Shown here one piece after another: positions 16,562 to 28,676 of a stretch of 64,000 nucleotides of DNA. The stretch comes from Clostridium acidisoli DSM 12555. GTDB taxonomy: Bacteria > Bacillota > Clostridia > Clostridiales > Clostridiaceae. The position numbers and the translations under genes were made by a program. Under the pieces are notes generated by a model. It saw only the letters and a program-made list of their open reading frames with translations, made no database searches and was not told the DNA's origin. The stretch is from the NCBI RefSeq assembly GCF_900176305.1, contig NZ_FWXH01000002.1:682001-746000 (forward strand), written 5' to 3'. Every line of letters begins with the position of its first letter. Position 1 is the first letter of the stretch.

Positions 16562-18622
16562 TTATTTCTCCTTGCTTATTTGAGATTTATCCGTTGGGTA
16601 TTCAATACGTTGATGATAAATACCATTTAGAGAATTTAAAAAAGCCTCTCTTATCTTGCTTAAATCTTTAAAAGTTATATCACAATTATCTAGTTGACCT
16701 TCATTAAGCCTAGCTTCTATTATATTATTAACCATTTCTTCTATTTTACCCTTGGTAGGCTCATTTATAGACCTTACTGCTGCCTCAATGCTATCTGCAA
16801 GCATTATTATTGCACTTTCCTTACTGCTCGGTATTGGTCCAGGATATCTAAAATTCTCTTCTTTTATTTCCTCAGGATTATCGCAGGAATTTTTCATTGT
16901 AATATAAAAATATTTTGCCAAGGTTGTCCCATGGTGTTCTGATATTATGTTTTGAATTACTTTTGGTAATTTATATTCCTCAGCAAGTTCCAATCCATCT
17001 TTTATATGAGATATTACAACTAAAGCACTTAAGTTTGGCGTCATTTTATCATGTGGATTTTCTTTTCCAAATTGATTTTCTTTAAAAAAATACGGCCTTC
17101 TTACCTTTCCAACATCATGATAATATGAAGCTACCCTAGCAAGTACTTGATTTCCTCCAACCTCTTCTGTTGCCGCTTCTGCAAGATTAGCAACCATAAT
17201 GCTATGGTGATACGTTCCTGGTGCCTCAACTAATAGTTTTTTAAGCAGTGGTTGATTTGGATTTGAAAGTTCTAACAACTTCACTGGAGTTACAATATCA
17301 AAAACACTTTCTAAAATTGGAAGAAACCCTATAGTAAGTATGGCTGAAAAACATGCTCCCAAAAATGAAAATACAGTTATAGTTAATATATTAAGAAAAT
17401 TATTACTTACAAGAAATCCAATGGAAAAAGTGAGTATGGAATTTACTAATGCAATGTAAATAGATGCATACAATATGTCATTTCTCATCTGCATCTTTTT
17501 AAGCACCATTGATGATATCAATGTACTCATTATTGCAATTAATATTAATTGTACATTAAATTCAACTACAATACTCATTAATATACAATTAAACAAGCTC
17601 ATAAAGAGTGCCACTCGATCATTTAATAAAATTGTATAGAGCATTGGTAAAAATGCAAGAGGAATTAAGAATGGTGAAATTATATTTATAGTTCTTGCTA
17701 ATATTAAAAAAACTATGTTAAGCAAAAATATTAATATTAGATTGCTATTAGTCTCAAATAGTTCTCTATGATATTTATATAAATAATACATCTCTATAAA
17801 TAATATAATGAAATCTAATGCACCCAGACTTACATAAACATACCAATTAGAGTTTTTATTATTATTAAGAAGCCCTAAATCTGCTAAAATATCTAGTTCC
17901 TCTTTTGTTATAGGTTCTCCTTCTTTTACTATTATCTGATCCTTTTTAATAATAACTTGCGCTACTTTTTTCTTGGCATTATCCTTCATCTCATTTGTTT
18001 TATCTTGATTTATAAAAAGATTTGGCTTTATGTAATACTGTGCAATTATAGTTCCAAGTTCAATTACATCCTTATTAAATTTGGATTTCGCAAATTGATT
18101 GTTAATGTAATTTTGCGCATTTTTTATATCATAACTATTTTCTTCTCTAATGTCATTTGAATAGATTCCTTTTATTGTTTTAATAATATAATTCTGCAAA
18201 CTAGTATTGTCATCATTGCTTATTGTGAGCCACGTGTTTGCTTGTGAATCACTTAAATTATAGGCTAAGGTTGTTTTTAATGATGTTATCTTTTGGTTTA
18301 TATCAATGTTTTGATTTTTAATTGCATTAAACTTTTCAAAATCATTATTTAAATCTTGTTCCGATTCTGATTCAACTTCTACTTTTTTATCATATTGCTG
18401 TCCAACTGAATCGGAAGCTTCTTTTTCCCTTTCTTCAGTAGCCGTTTTATCTTCAACATCCCTTTGAGCCTTTATATCGTTTTTTGCTATTTCTCCTTCT
18501 TTCAAATTATAAGTTTTGGGCACAATTGAAGTTAGCATAATGCCATAAATTATAATAAATACGCTAGCAAAAATGAAAACCTTCTTAGTTGTTTTATTAT
18601 GTAGTACATTAATAATCTTCAT
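16562..18622 (-). CDS. pgpH: 7TM-HD family membrane phosphohydrolase (PgpH-like)
   Basis: About 686 residues: an N-terminal membrane anchor, a large extracytoplasmic 7TMR-HDED domain, a block of seven membrane helices (about 255-440) and a cytoplasmic HD domain with [13 protein letters not shown] and [14 protein letters not shown]. Listeria PgpH is a cyclic-di-AMP phosphodiesterase of this architecture, so c-di-AMP hydrolysis is the likely role. The ATG at 18622 has AAAAGGG upstream; the GTG at 18631 sits too close. It follows yqfD. Confidence 0.9.
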   Translation of the reverse strand: MKIINVLHNKTTKKVFIFASVFIIIYGIMLTSIVPKTYNLKEGEIAKNDIKAQRDVEDKTATEEREKEASDSVGQQYDKKVEVESESEQDLNNDFEKFNAIKNQNIDINQKITSLKTTLAYNLSDSQANTWLTISNDDNTSLQNYIIKTIKGIYSNDIREENSYDIKNAQNYINNQFAKSKFNKDVIELGTIIAQYYIKPNLFINQDKTNEMKDNAKKKVAQVIIKKDQIIVKEGEPITKEELDILADLGLLNNNKNSNWYVYVSLGALDFIILFIEMYYLYKYHRELFETNSNLILIFLLNIVFLILARTINIISPFLIPLAFLPMLYTILLNDRVALFMSLFNCILMSIVVEFNVQLILIAIMSTLISSMVLKKMQMRNDILYASIYIALVNSILTFSIGFLVSNNFLNILTITVFSFLGACFSAILTIGFLPILESVFDIVTPVKLLELSNPNQPLLKKLLVEAPGTYHHSIMVANLAEAATEEVGGNQVLARVASYYHDVGKVRRPYFFKENQFGKENPHDKMTPNLSALVVISHIKDGLELAEEYKLPKVIQNIISEHHGTTLAKYFYITMKNSCDNPEEIKEENFRYPGPIPSSKESAIIMLADSIEAAVRSINEPTKGKIEEMVNNIIEARLNEGQLDNCDITFKDLSKIREAFLNSLNGIYHQRIEYPTDKSQISKEK

Positions 18623-18645
18623 ATATTTCACCCTTTTGTTTATAT

Positions 18646-19788
18646 CTATTTTTCAGTATCAGCTATGTTTTCTTCTGCAGTAACAATTACTCTCACCTTA
18701 CATATATTACCCTCAATATTGCTTTCTATAGATTTGTTTACCACGCTTACTGTTCTATAAAATTTTAAATTTATATCTTTATAAATCATATCTGCTGTTT
18801 TTAAAGCAAGAATTTTTGGATCTTGATTAATTTTTTTCTCTTTAAATTCATAATACATTTCCTTTTTTATGAAATTATCATCTTTTTCTATTTTATCATA
18901 TTTGACAAATTTGTTTAAACTATTTTTTAAATAAAATTTTTTCCCAAATATATCAATATAGTAATTTTCAATTAAATTGCCCGTTCTAGTCTTTTTAATA
19001 TATGTAATAGGTACCTCTCTTGTTTCTTCATAATAGGTTTTTGCTATAACTTCTCCATCTGCATGTACTTTATAAGTAGAACCTTCATTTCCTTGTTCCC
19101 CAACAATTAATAGTTGTCCCTTTTTTACAATGTCCCCTTTCTTCACTACAGCAGTTCCAGCCTTAGTATATATCCTATCAATTACGCCATCTTTCTTTGC
19201 AACCACGTCCCTATTTGAGGTGTCTTTAGCAGTGTTAGGTAATGCTTCTCTTTCTGCTGCACTTACTTTTAATATTGAGCCTTCAATTCTTACCCTTACC
19301 CACATTATATTTGGATTATACTCTTTTAATTTTTCTTCTACTTTATAAACATTGATATTTTTCTTAAATGTTCCTGGCATTACTCCTATATTATTAAGTT
19401 CTTCCCTTATTTCATAAGGCGCAATGTTTTTTTCCGTGTTAATTTGTATTCCCCATATATATCCGGATAAATAATATATTATGCCGGCAAAAACAAAAGC
19501 CCCTAAAACCATAGCAAGTCTCTTTTTTATTCTTATTTTTAAAAATACGATTCCCTTTCTATCAATTATTTTGATTTTACTTTTTGTCTTATGTGCTGCT
19601 TCAAGTACTATTTTGTAATCACTATAATTCACGTCAAAAATCATACTATTAATGCTCTCTTTTGTGATATTTCTTTGTATCACCCCATTCTTACATAATA
19701 AATTTATAAACCTTTCCAAGTTTTTTGATTGTACATGTATTCTCAGTACTCCATCTTTTTGTGTAAAATAATTATACTTATATCCCAT
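18646..19788 (-). CDS. yqfD: Sporulation protein YqfD
   Basis: A 380-residue protein with one membrane helix near residues 90-110 (AMVLGAFVFAGIIYYLSG) and a large extracytoplasmic domain containing GVMPGTFK and the barrel-like segment KKGDIVKKGQLLIVG. The YqfC/YqfD pair is conserved in endospore formers and is under mother-cell control in Bacillus; the molecular role is not settled. The start at ATG 19788 (MGYKY) has GAGGGTGA just upstream and begins 2 nt after the yqfC stop. Confidence 0.9.
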   Translation of the reverse strand: MGYKYNYFTQKDGVLRIHVQSKNLERFINLLCKNGVIQRNITKESINSMIFDVNYSDYKIVLEAAHKTKSKIKIIDRKGIVFLKIRIKKRLAMVLGAFVFAGIIYYLSGYIWGIQINTEKNIAPYEIREELNNIGVMPGTFKKNINVYKVEEKLKEYNPNIMWVRVRIEGSILKVSAAEREALPNTAKDTSNRDVVAKKDGVIDRIYTKAGTAVVKKGDIVKKGQLLIVGEQGNEGSTYKVHADGEVIAKTYYEETREVPITYIKKTRTGNLIENYYIDIFGKKFYLKNSLNKFVKYDKIEKDDNFIKKEMYYEFKEKKINQDPKILALKTADMIYKDINLKFYRTVSVVNKSIESNIEGNICKVRVIVTAEENIADTEK

Positions 19789-19789
19789 T

Positions 19790-20071
19790 TTAGTCACCCT
19801 CGTATTCTACTGATTTTAGTTTCCCACCTAATATTATTGTTTTACCTGAAATGAATAAAATTTCAAAATTGCACCCTTTAATTACTATATTTCCAAAATT
19901 GCATTTTATCCTTATAAAATCATCATTAAATTTCAATATTCCTTGGTGGTTTTCAATTGTGATCTCCTCTTTGCCAACAACAATTATTTTTGGTATATTT
20001 AAAACAACGTCTCTTGGCATATCCAACTTATCAGCAAAACCTTCTTTAATCTTAGAAATCTTATCTTCCAT
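19790..20071 (-). CDS. yqfC: Sporulation protein YqfC
   Basis: A 93-residue YabP/YqfC-family protein. The core PRDVVLNIPKIIVVGKEE, then IENHQGILKF and RIKCNFGNIVIKG, match the family. The fold is all-beta with no signal peptide. It is translated almost without gap into yqfD, so the two are surely cotranscribed. Confidence 0.92.
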   Translation of the reverse strand: MEDKISKIKEGFADKLDMPRDVVLNIPKIIVVGKEEITIENHQGILKFNDDFIRIKCNFGNIVIKGCNFEILFISGKTIILGGKLKSVEYEGD

Positions 20072-20172
20072 AATAAAATACCTATAAAAATGCTTTCATA
20101 TAAATTTATGAACTAGAGGGCTCGTAAATTACTTATTACTTAAATTTTATTATTAAAACACAAAAAAAATAA

Positions 20173-20194
20173 GAAGCCCGGTAATCCGGACTTC
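20173..20194 (-). terminator. yqeY-rpsU terminator
   Basis: GAAGcCCGG/CCGGaCTTC stem with a 4-nt loop, followed on the minus strand by TTATTTTTTTT. It starts 10 nt past the yqeY stop. Confidence 0.9.
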
Positions 20195-20203
20195 ATGTAT
20201 TAA

Positions 20204-20650
20204 CTATTTACTTAAATGTTCCTTCACTAACTTGCTAACCAAACTACCATTAGCACGTCCCTTAGTTTTCGGAACAATAGCAGCCATAATTTTTCCCATA
20301 TCTTTCATGCTATTAGCTTCAATTTCGCTAGCTACATCAATTATTATTTTTTTAATTTCATCTTCTGTTAACTGCTGAGGAAGGTAATTCATCAAGATTG
20401 CAATTTCCGCATTTGTTGCATCAATTAAATCTTGTCTCTTTCCTTTTTCAAATTCTACTAAAGCATCACGTCTTGACTTAACTTCTTTTGCCAAAACCTC
20501 AATAACCTTTTCGTCATCCAGTTTAACCGCTTTTGTTTTTTCAATTTGCAAAACAGCAGCCCTTGCCATACTAATTGTATTAGCCGTGAATTTATCTCTG
20601 CTCTTTAACGCATCTTTCCAATCCTGCTGTAGCTTTTCTTTAAGGGACAT
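20204..20650 (-). CDS. yqeY: GatB/YqeY domain protein
   Basis: A 148-residue YqeY-family protein. It is entirely helical, with SLKEKLQQDWKDALKSRD at the N terminus and the tail-like KIMAAIVPKTKGRANGS, related to the tRNA-binding C-terminal domain of GatB. Its role is presumed to be tRNA-related but is unproven. It lies 24 nt after rpsU, a widespread pair. Confidence 0.93.
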   Translation of the reverse strand: MSLKEKLQQDWKDALKSRDKFTANTISMARAAVLQIEKTKAVKLDDEKVIEVLAKEVKSRRDALVEFEKGKRQDLIDATNAEIAILMNYLPQQLTEDEIKKIIIDVASEIEANSMKDMGKIMAAIVPKTKGRANGSLVSKLVKEHLSK

Positions 20651-20673
20651 TATGTGTACCTTCTTTCAAAACT

Positions 20674-20850
20674 CTATTTAAACTTTCTTTTTCTAGCAGC
20701 CTCAGATTTTTTCTTTCTCTTAACGCTAGGTTTTTCGTAATGTTCTCTTTTTCTAACTTCTGAAAGCACTCCTGCTCTGGCACATTTTTTCTTAAATCTT
20801 CTCAAAGCATTTTCTAATGTTTCGTTTTCTCCAACTTTAATTTCTGACAT
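20674..20850 (-). CDS. rpsU: 30S ribosomal protein S21
   Basis: A 58-residue basic protein beginning [19 protein letters not shown] and ending in a Lys/Arg-rich tail ([10 protein letters not shown]). The ATG at 20850 has GGAGGGAGGG upstream. A 6-bp inverted repeat (GCTAGT/ACTAGC, 20867-20893) lies directly upstream of the ribosome binding site and could affect translation. Confidence 0.96.
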   Translation of the reverse strand: MSEIKVGENETLENALRRFKKKCARAGVLSEVRKREHYEKPSVKRKKKSEAARKRKFK

Positions 20851-20922
20851 CTGTATCCCTCCCTCCGCTAGTACAATTCAAATTAAAACTAGCTTCTATA
20901 TGGGCTAAATAGCACATTGTTT

Positions 20923-20952
20923 ATTATACAACATATAACTCCCAGCTGTCAA
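20923..20952 (-). promoter_or_regulatory. rpsU-yqeY promoter
   Basis: Consensus -35 TTGACA (20947-20952) and -10 TATAAT (20923-20928) with an 18-nt spacer on the minus strand, about 70 nt before the rpsU start. This is one of the strongest promoters visible in the window. Confidence 0.85.
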
Positions 20953-20983
20953 TATCCTTCGCTACTTTAGCCCCTTATTTATG

Positions 20984-21328
20984 TTAACCCATAGGAACTT
21001 GTAATTTCTTGCCGCCTAAAATATGAAAATGCACATGTGGTACAGTCTGACCCGCATCTTCATTACAATTTGAAACTATCCTATATCCACTTTCCGATAT
21101 TCCTAGTTCCTTTGTAACTTTTTTAATCACACCAAAAATGTGTCCTATTATTTCTTCATCATCTTTAGATAATTCATTTATATTAGAGATGTGCTTTTTA
21201 GGTATAACAAGCACATGTACTGGTGCCTCTGGGTTTATGTCCTTAAAACATAGTGTTTTTTCATCTTCGTACACTTTTGTAGAAGGTATCTCTCCACTTA
21301 CAATTTTGCAAAACAAACAATCTTCCAT
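20984..21328 (-). CDS. HIT family nucleotide-binding hydrolase
   Basis: A 114-residue HIT/Hint-type protein with the histidine triad HVHFHILGG near the C terminus and an N-terminal zinc pair CLFCKI. Such proteins hydrolyse phosphoramidates or dinucleotides; the physiological substrate is unclear. The start at ATG 21328 has GGAGGTG 5 nt upstream, so the longer frame to 21358 is rejected. Confidence 0.93.
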   Translation of the reverse strand: MEDCLFCKIVSGEIPSTKVYEDEKTLCFKDINPEAPVHVLVIPKKHISNINELSKDDEEIIGHIFGVIKKVTKELGISESGYRIVSNCNEDAGQTVPHVHFHILGGKKLQVPMG

Positions 21329-21384
21329 GTTCTCACCTCCTCTAAGTCTATTATACAACTTTTGCTAATAAATTCCACATGTAT

Positions 21385-22686
21385 TTATTTAATTTCTCCT
21401 ATAATGTATCCATTTTCTATACTTTTCAACTTAGTATCCGCTATTTGACCTGTAAGTATACTTTGTGCTTTTGAAACTATCTTTATATAATTTTTAGTAT
21501 ATCCCTCATATAAAGTTTTGTTTTCCTTAAAATTATCCTCATACAATACATCCATAACTCTACCTACAAATTTACTCATAAATTTATCTTCTAGCTTTTT
21601 GTTTAGTTCTATAAGTTTCTTACTTCGAGCTTCTTTTACATTTCCATCTATTTGTTTTTGCATCGCTGCGGCTTTTGTACCTTCTCTTGGACTATACTTA
21701 AATATGTGCATTTTAGATAATTCTATTCCTTTTAAAAACTCATAAGTTGCCTTAAATTCTTCTTCTGTTTCACCTGGGAATCCAACAATTATATCTGTTG
21801 TTATTGATACATCCTTTATATGAGTCCTCAGTTCCTTTACGATTTGCTCATATTGCACAGCTGTATACTTTCTATTCATTCTCTCAAGTGTTTCATTACA
21901 CCCACTTTGAAGTGAAAGATGAAAATGCGGGCAAAGTTTTTTAAGCGATGCTATTCTATTAATGACTCCATTTGTAAAGAAGGTTGGGTCAATTGATCCA
22001 ATTCTTATTCTTTCAATTCCATCAATTTTATCTATTTCTTCTAACAAGTTTAACAAAGTCCAATTGCCAGCTAAATCCTGCCCATAAGAAGCTGTATGTA
22101 TACCAGATAAAATTATTTCTTTAAATCCGTGAGCAGCCAATTTTTTAACTTCCGAAAGAACTTTTTCTGGTTCCTTACTACAAACCCCTCCTCTTGCATA
22201 TGGAATAAGGCAATATGAACAAAATCTATTACATCCATCTTGTATTTTCAAAAATGCTCGTGTCTTATCTTGGTATTCTTCTATGTTAAGCTCCTCGAAA
22301 GCCTTATTCGTAAACACATCATTTACTGCTATTTGCTGTTTCTTTTCAATCATTGCCTTATTTACATAATATACTATCATACCTTTATTTTTTGTACCTA
22401 AAATAACATCCACACCATTTATTTCAGATATTTCTTCTGATGAAATTTGTGCATAACATCCAACTACTGCAATTATAGCTTTGTCATTTAGCTTTTTAAC
22501 TTTACTTATCATTTGTCTTGATTTTCTATCACCCATATTGGTAACAGTACATGTATTTATTACATACACATCTGAAAAGTCATTATGATTTACTACTTCA
22601 TAACCTTCCTTTATAAATTTTTCTGCCATAGCTTCAGTTTCATATTGATTTACTCTGCAGCCAAGTGTAATAAATGCAACCTTCAT
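21385..22686 (-). CDS. mtaB: tRNA t6A37 methylthiotransferase MtaB
   Basis: A 433-residue radical SAM methylthiotransferase that converts t6A37 to ms2t6A. The N-terminal UPF0004 domain has the cluster cysteines in TLGCRVNQYE, INTCTVTN and VGCYAQ. The radical SAM motif is CNRFCSYCLIPYARGG, and a C-terminal TRAM domain is present. The start codon overlaps the rsmE stop by one base (TAATG), indicating coupling. Confidence 0.95.
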   Translation of the reverse strand: MKVAFITLGCRVNQYETEAMAEKFIKEGYEVVNHNDFSDVYVINTCTVTNMGDRKSRQMISKVKKLNDKAIIAVVGCYAQISSEEISEINGVDVILGTKNKGMIVYYVNKAMIEKKQQIAVNDVFTNKAFEELNIEEYQDKTRAFLKIQDGCNRFCSYCLIPYARGGVCSKEPEKVLSEVKKLAAHGFKEIILSGIHTASYGQDLAGNWTLLNLLEEIDKIDGIERIRIGSIDPTFFTNGVINRIASLKKLCPHFHLSLQSGCNETLERMNRKYTAVQYEQIVKELRTHIKDVSITTDIIVGFPGETEEEFKATYEFLKGIELSKMHIFKYSPREGTKAAAMQKQIDGNVKEARSKKLIELNKKLEDKFMSKFVGRVMDVLYEDNFKENKTLYEGYTKNYIKIVSKAQSILTGQIADTKLKSIENGYIIGEIK

Positions 22687-23438
22687 TAAATTTTTCCTCC
22701 GATATCTCCTAGTTCATACATCAAAAGTGAAGCACACACAAATCCAGCAGTCTCTGTTCTTAATATTCTTGGTCCAAGCGTAACAATTTCTGCTTTAGCC
22801 TCACTAAGTTTTTCTATTTCTTCTTCTTCGAATCCGCCTTCTGGCCCTATTATTATTGCTATACTTTTTATATCATTACTAGCTATCTTTTTAATAACAG
22901 TTTTGATTCCAACTTCTTCTTTGTTTTCATATGGAACAACTACTAAATCTACTGACTTAATCTGTTCTAGTAAACCATCAAAAGTTATTGGTTCCATAAC
23001 CTTTGGTATTATACTTCTTTTACATTGCTTTGAAGCTTCTAAAGCTATTTTATTCCATCTATCTATCTTTTTAAATTCTTTTAGATCATTTTTAATTATT
23101 ACTCTTTCTGTAATAACTGGTGTAATAGACATAATACCAAGTTCTGTTGCTTTTTGAACTATTAAATCCATTTTAGCTGCTTTAGGCATCCCTTGGTATA
23201 AATGAAGTTTTACAGGACTTTCATTGTTAACATCTACTTTTTCAACTATTTCGCATAAAACATTGCTTTTAGTGATTTCATTTATCTTCGCTAAAAATTC
23301 TTCACCATTACAATTATTTATATTTATTTTATCTCCATTTTTAAGTCTAAGAACTTTATAAATATGCTTTACATCATCACCTGTTATATTTATAAAATTA
23401 CCATCAACACATTTTTCATCAACGAAAAATTTATGCAT
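22686..23438 (-). CDS. rsmE: 16S rRNA (uracil(1498)-N(3))-methyltransferase RsmE
   Basis: A SPOUT methyltransferase of about 250 residues. It has an N-terminal PUA-like domain and the knot motifs IIGPEGGFEEEE and LGPRILRTETA near the C terminus. The ATG at 23438 (MHKFFVDEK) follows an AAGGAG by 12 nt and gives the family N terminus. It is downstream of prmA in the dnaJ-prmA-rsmE-mtaB order. Confidence 0.95.
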   Translation of the reverse strand: MHKFFVDEKCVDGNFINITGDDVKHIYKVLRLKNGDKININNCNGEEFLAKINEITKSNVLCEIVEKVDVNNESPVKLHLYQGMPKAAKMDLIVQKATELGIMSITPVITERVIIKNDLKEFKKIDRWNKIALEASKQCKRSIIPKVMEPITFDGLLEQIKSVDLVVVPYENKEEVGIKTVIKKIASNDIKSIAIIIGPEGGFEEEEIEKLSEAKAEIVTLGPRILRTETAGFVCASLLMYELGDIGGKI

Positions 23439-23466
23439 AAAAAAATATCTCTCCTTGTATTTCAAA

Positions 23467-24402
23467 TTAAAGTTTTGCAACTATACAAATCCATTCGCCT
23501 TGGTTGTTTACCTCTAATATATCAAATCCACATTGTTTTAATTTGTTTACTACATCTAAAGCTCTATCTTTTATTATTCCTGATGAAATAAAGTACCCAT
23601 CTTTATCTAAAAATTTGACAACATCAGGAGTTAAAAGCATTATTACATCTGCTATTATATTTGCAACTACTACGTTTGCTTTTCCTTCAATAACTTCCAT
23701 AAGATTGCCATGCTTAATTTCAATGTTATCTAGATTATTGTAACTTACATTCTCCTTTGCTGAATCAACTGCAACTGGATCAAGGTCAACTCCCACTGCT
23801 TTTTTAGCCTTTAACTTTGCTGCTGTAATGGCAAGTATTCCCGAGCCTGTTCCAATATCGAAAACCGTACTATTTTCATCTACATATTTTTCTAAAGCTT
23901 GAATACACATTCTCGTTGTTTCATGTGTTCCAGTACCAAATGCCATACCTGGATCAAGTTCTACAATTAGTTCATGTTCTCTTTTATCATATTTTTCCCA
24001 AATTGGTTTTACAACAATCCTTGCTCCAACTCTTGTTGGTTTATAGTATTCTTTCCAATTATTTTCCCAATCTGCTTCATTTACTTTATTAAAAGTTACA
24101 ATTCCTGCTCCCTTATTAATTCCAAATTCTTTTAAGTTATTTAAAGCCTCTTTTATATACTGAATATATCCATTAAATTTATCATCTTCTTTATAATATG
24201 CCTTAATAACTGCACCTTCTTTTACATTTAAAAGCGTTTCGTCAAAATAATCCCAATCTCCTTTATGTTTCTTTTTAAATTCTAAATCGTTTGAATCTTC
24301 TATAGAAACTCCTTTTACGTCTGTATTATATAAAATTCCATTTACAGCTTCTACAGCTTCACTGCTAGTTATTATTTTGACTTCTATCCATTCTTTATCC
24401 AT
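23467..24402 (-). CDS. prmA: Ribosomal protein L11 methyltransferase PrmA
   Basis: A 311-residue SAM methyltransferase that modifies ribosomal protein L11. The N-terminal substrate-recognition domain starts [10 protein letters not shown]; motif I is [27 protein letters not shown] and VANIIADVI are characteristic of the family. It is linked to the dnaK operon by order, though a terminator and a small gene intervene. Confidence 0.95.
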   Translation of the reverse strand: MDKEWIEVKIITSSEAVEAVNGILYNTDVKGVSIEDSNDLEFKKKHKGDWDYFDETLLNVKEGAVIKAYYKEDDKFNGYIQYIKEALNNLKEFGINKGAGIVTFNKVNEADWENNWKEYYKPTRVGARIVVKPIWEKYDKREHELIVELDPGMAFGTGTHETTRMCIQALEKYVDENSTVFDIGTGSGILAITAAKLKAKKAVGVDLDPVAVDSAKENVSYNNLDNIEIKHGNLMEVIEGKANVVVANIIADVIMLLTPDVVKFLDKDGYFISSGIIKDRALDVVNKLKQCGFDILEVNNQGEWICIVAKL

Positions 24403-24439
24403 GTTTTAAATTCCTCCGTAATATAGATACATTGCCTAA

Positions 24440-24616
24440 TTATTTAAGCTGATCATTTATTTTTTTTATAATTGCCTTATACTCTCTGATTACTTGCTTA
24501 AGTTCTTCTTCGTTACCTTCTGCATCATCATTTATATCAAATCTTAATTCCTCTATTCTACTATCAATCAAAGTAACAATTTTTTCTATTTCGTTTTTTT
24601 CTAAATCTAATTTCAT
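24440..24616 (-). CDS. Small acidic hypothetical protein (58 residues)
   Basis: A short ORF starting MKLDLEKNEIEKIVTLIDS at the ATG at 24616, with GGGGG 9-10 nt upstream. It is charged and predicted all-helical, with no membrane segment or signal. I do not recognise it. The strong ribosome binding site and absence of a competing longer frame support it being real. It lies between the dnaJ terminator and prmA. Confidence 0.7.
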   Translation of the reverse strand: MKLDLEKNEIEKIVTLIDSRIEELRFDINDDAEGNEEELKQVIREYKAIIKKINDQLK

Positions 24617-24656
24617 ATATATATCCCCCTTTACAATCCGTTATACTAATTATAAC

Positions 24657-24688
24657 AAAAAAATCGTACAAATTATGTACGATTTTTT
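24657..24688 (-). terminator. dnaJ terminator
   Basis: The stem AAAAAATCGTAC / GTACGATTTTTT with a 7-nt loop and T-run on the minus strand ends the hrcA-grpE-dnaK-dnaJ unit. Confidence 0.88.
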
Positions 24689-24747
24689 AATTTAAGCATA
24701 TGAAATAAAATATACTAGCATACTGACTTTTTATTTTTTAATATGCC

Positions 24748-25890
24748 TTACTTAAAACCATGTTTTAATTTGTCTACAAAAGACTTCTTACCGTCTTCAT
24801 TAGCCTCGCCACTTGCTTCCATAAATAAATGAAGTGCATCTCTTTGTTTCTCGTTAAGAGTTTTAGGAACATCTACAATTACTCTAACATATTGATCTCC
24901 TCTACCACTTCCATTTACTCTAGGAATTCCTTTTCCTTTAAGTCTAAATCTTGTTCCTGGCTGAGTTCCTTCTGGAACCGTATATTTAACATCACCATCA
25001 ACTGTTGGTACTTTTATTTCAGTTCCAAGAGTAGCTTTTGCAAATGACAAATGAGTATCTATATACACATCAAAGCCTTCTCTTTTGAAAGTTTTGCTAG
25101 GTGTAACTCTTAAGTTTATATACAAGTCTCCTGCAGGTCCCCCATTTTTACCATGTTCACCATGTCCTCTAAGCGGAATTACATTACCTGTATCAACACC
25201 TGCTGGTATTTTAACTGTTATCTTTCTGTTCTTACGAACTTTTCCTGTTCCATGACAACTTCCACAAGGATCTGTTATTATTTTCCCTTTACCACCACAT
25301 TTATCACAAGTAGTTTGCGTAACAAAACTTCCAAGTGGCGTATTTCTTTGAACTCTTATTTGTCCTGATCCATGACATTTATCACAAGTTTTTGGCGAAG
25401 TTCCTGCCTTGGCACCTGTTCCATTACATTTTTCACAATTTTCATTTCTTGTAATTGATATTTCCTTCTCAACTCCAAAAACTGCATCCTCAAAACTTAG
25501 AGTAATTGTGTACTCCATGTCATTTCCTCTTTCAGGACCATTTGGTCTCCTGCCGCCTTGACCTGAGAAACCACCTCCAAAGAAAGATCCAAATATATCA
25601 CCAAGATCTGAAAAATCAAATCCATCTGCTCCACCAAAGCCGCCATAACCACCAGCGCCGCCACCATTAAAATCAGTAGTACCAAATTGATCATATTGTG
25701 CTTTTTTCTGAGGGTCTGTCAAAACTTGATAAGCTTCATTTATTTCTTTAAATTTTTCTTCAGCTTCTTTATCTCCTTGATTTTTGTCAGGATGATATTT
25801 TATAGCAAGTTTTCTAAAAGCTTTTTTTATTTCGTCATCACTAGCACCTTTTTGTAATCCTAGTACTTCGTAGTAATCTTTTTTTGCCAT
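24748..25890 (-). CDS. dnaJ: Chaperone protein DnaJ
   Basis: 380 residues. The J domain with HPD ([10 protein letters not shown]) is followed by a Gly/Phe-rich stretch, four zinc-binding repeats ([32 protein letters not shown]) and the C-terminal substrate-binding domain. It is the co-chaperone that stimulates DnaK ATPase. The start is ATG 25890 ([12 protein letters not shown]). It is transcribed after dnaK across a 229-bp structured gap. Confidence 0.97.
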   Translation of the reverse strand: MAKKDYYEVLGLQKGASDDEIKKAFRKLAIKYHPDKNQGDKEAEEKFKEINEAYQVLTDPQKKAQYDQFGTTDFNGGGAGGYGGFGGADGFDFSDLGDIFGSFFGGGFSGQGGRRPNGPERGNDMEYTITLSFEDAVFGVEKEISITRNENCEKCNGTGAKAGTSPKTCDKCHGSGQIRVQRNTPLGSFVTQTTCDKCGGKGKIITDPCGSCHGTGKVRKNRKITVKIPAGVDTGNVIPLRGHGEHGKNGGPAGDLYINLRVTPSKTFKREGFDVYIDTHLSFAKATLGTEIKVPTVDGDVKYTVPEGTQPGTRFRLKGKGIPRVNGSGRGDQYVRVIVDVPKTLNEKQRDALHLFMEASGEANEDGKKSFVDKLKHGFK

Positions 25891-25953
25891 CCCATTCACC
25901 ACCTACATTTGTATAAATTAATATATTTATAAATATACCTTATAACCTAAATT

Positions 25954-25980
25954 AAGGGAAGGGTACCTACCCATTCCCTT
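25954..25980 (-). promoter_or_regulatory. Strong hairpin upstream of dnaJ
   Basis: AAGGGAAGGGTA (25954-25965) pairs with TACCCATTCCCTT (25968-25980), giving a 12-bp stem with one bulged A and a 2-nt loop. No T-run follows on the minus strand, so it does not look like a terminator. It could act in mRNA processing or stability between dnaK and dnaJ, or be a stalled attenuator. Confidence 0.6.
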
Positions 25981-26023
25981 ATACATTATACTTTGAAACA
26001 AATAAATTATCTACTATTATTAT

Positions 26024-26077
26024 TTATCTGATGACTAGTATCCGTAATTTCTTAACGGCTACTAAGTCCCTAGATAA
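26024..26077 (-). promoter_or_regulatory. Long imperfect hairpin in the dnaK-dnaJ gap
   Basis: On the minus strand TTATCT and a GACTTAGTAGCCGT arm pair with ACGGATACTAGTC and AGATAA around a 9-nt loop, with symmetric internal loops. It begins about 40 nt after the dnaK stop. It has no T-tail and probably shapes or cuts the dnaK-dnaJ transcript, or is a small RNA. Confidence 0.55.
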
Positions 26078-26119
26078 TGATCTCTAACCTTCAACAAAAT
26101 AATCTTGAAGCCAAGAGCT

Positions 26120-28018
<1,899 letters not shown>

Positions 28019-28023
28019 TTATC

Positions 28024-28665
28024 CTAATTTGCTACTCTAACCATACTATACCTAATAACTTTATCTTGTTTTTTATAACCTTTTTGTAATACTTCTACAA
28101 TTGCACTTTCTCCATAACTTTCATCTTCTACATGCATAACTGCATTGTGAAGATTAGGATCAAATTCTCCAGTAGCATCTATTTCTTCTACACCTAACTT
28201 TTCTAATGAATCTTTGAATTGTCTAAGTGTCATCTCAATTCCCTTTTTAAGGTCATCTATATTTCCTTCAATTGCTACAGCTCTTTCCATATTGTCTAGA
28301 GCAGGTAAAACATTTTTTAATACATCTATACAGGCATCTGTATATATGCCTTCCTTTTCTTTAGAAGTTCTGTTTCTATAATTTTCATATTCAGCTGCTG
28401 TTCTAAGAAGTCTTTCTTTCACTGTATCCAATTCATTTTTTAATTTAGAATTTTCATCCTTAAGCTTATTTTTAATTAACTTCATTTCTTCAAGCTCCTT
28501 CTTAGAAGATGCTTCATCCTCTTCAATGTTTTCAAATTCTTCATCTTCAAGTTTTTCTTCATCTTCAAGAATTTCAGATGAGCTTTCATTTTCTTCACAT
28601 TCTACATTTTCTTCTTTTAAAGTCTCTTCATTTTCATCTTTTTCATCTTTATTAATTTCGCTCAT
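28024..28665 (-). CDS. grpE: Nucleotide exchange factor GrpE
   Basis: 213 residues. A long acidic N-terminal tail (about 60 residues, rich in Glu) precedes a coiled coil (LIKNKLKDENSKLKNELDTV), the conserved RTAAEYENYRNRTSKE, and a C-terminal beta domain with VLQKGYKKQDKVIRYSMVRV. It releases ADP from DnaK. It lies 11 nt after hrcA. Confidence 0.96.
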   Translation of the reverse strand: MSEINKDEKDENEETLKEENVECEENESSSEILEDEEKLEDEEFENIEEDEASSKKELEEMKLIKNKLKDENSKLKNELDTVKERLLRTAAEYENYRNRTSKEKEGIYTDACIDVLKNVLPALDNMERAVAIEGNIDDLKKGIEMTLRQFKDSLEKLGVEEIDATGEFDPNLHNAVMHVEDESYGESAIVEVLQKGYKKQDKVIRYSMVRVAN

Positions 28666-28676
28666 TTACTTCACCT

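Noticed and set aside
22686-22690. A frameshift between rsmE and mtaB
   Set aside because: The one-base TAATG overlap is a normal start-stop coupling, and both proteins have complete family ends.
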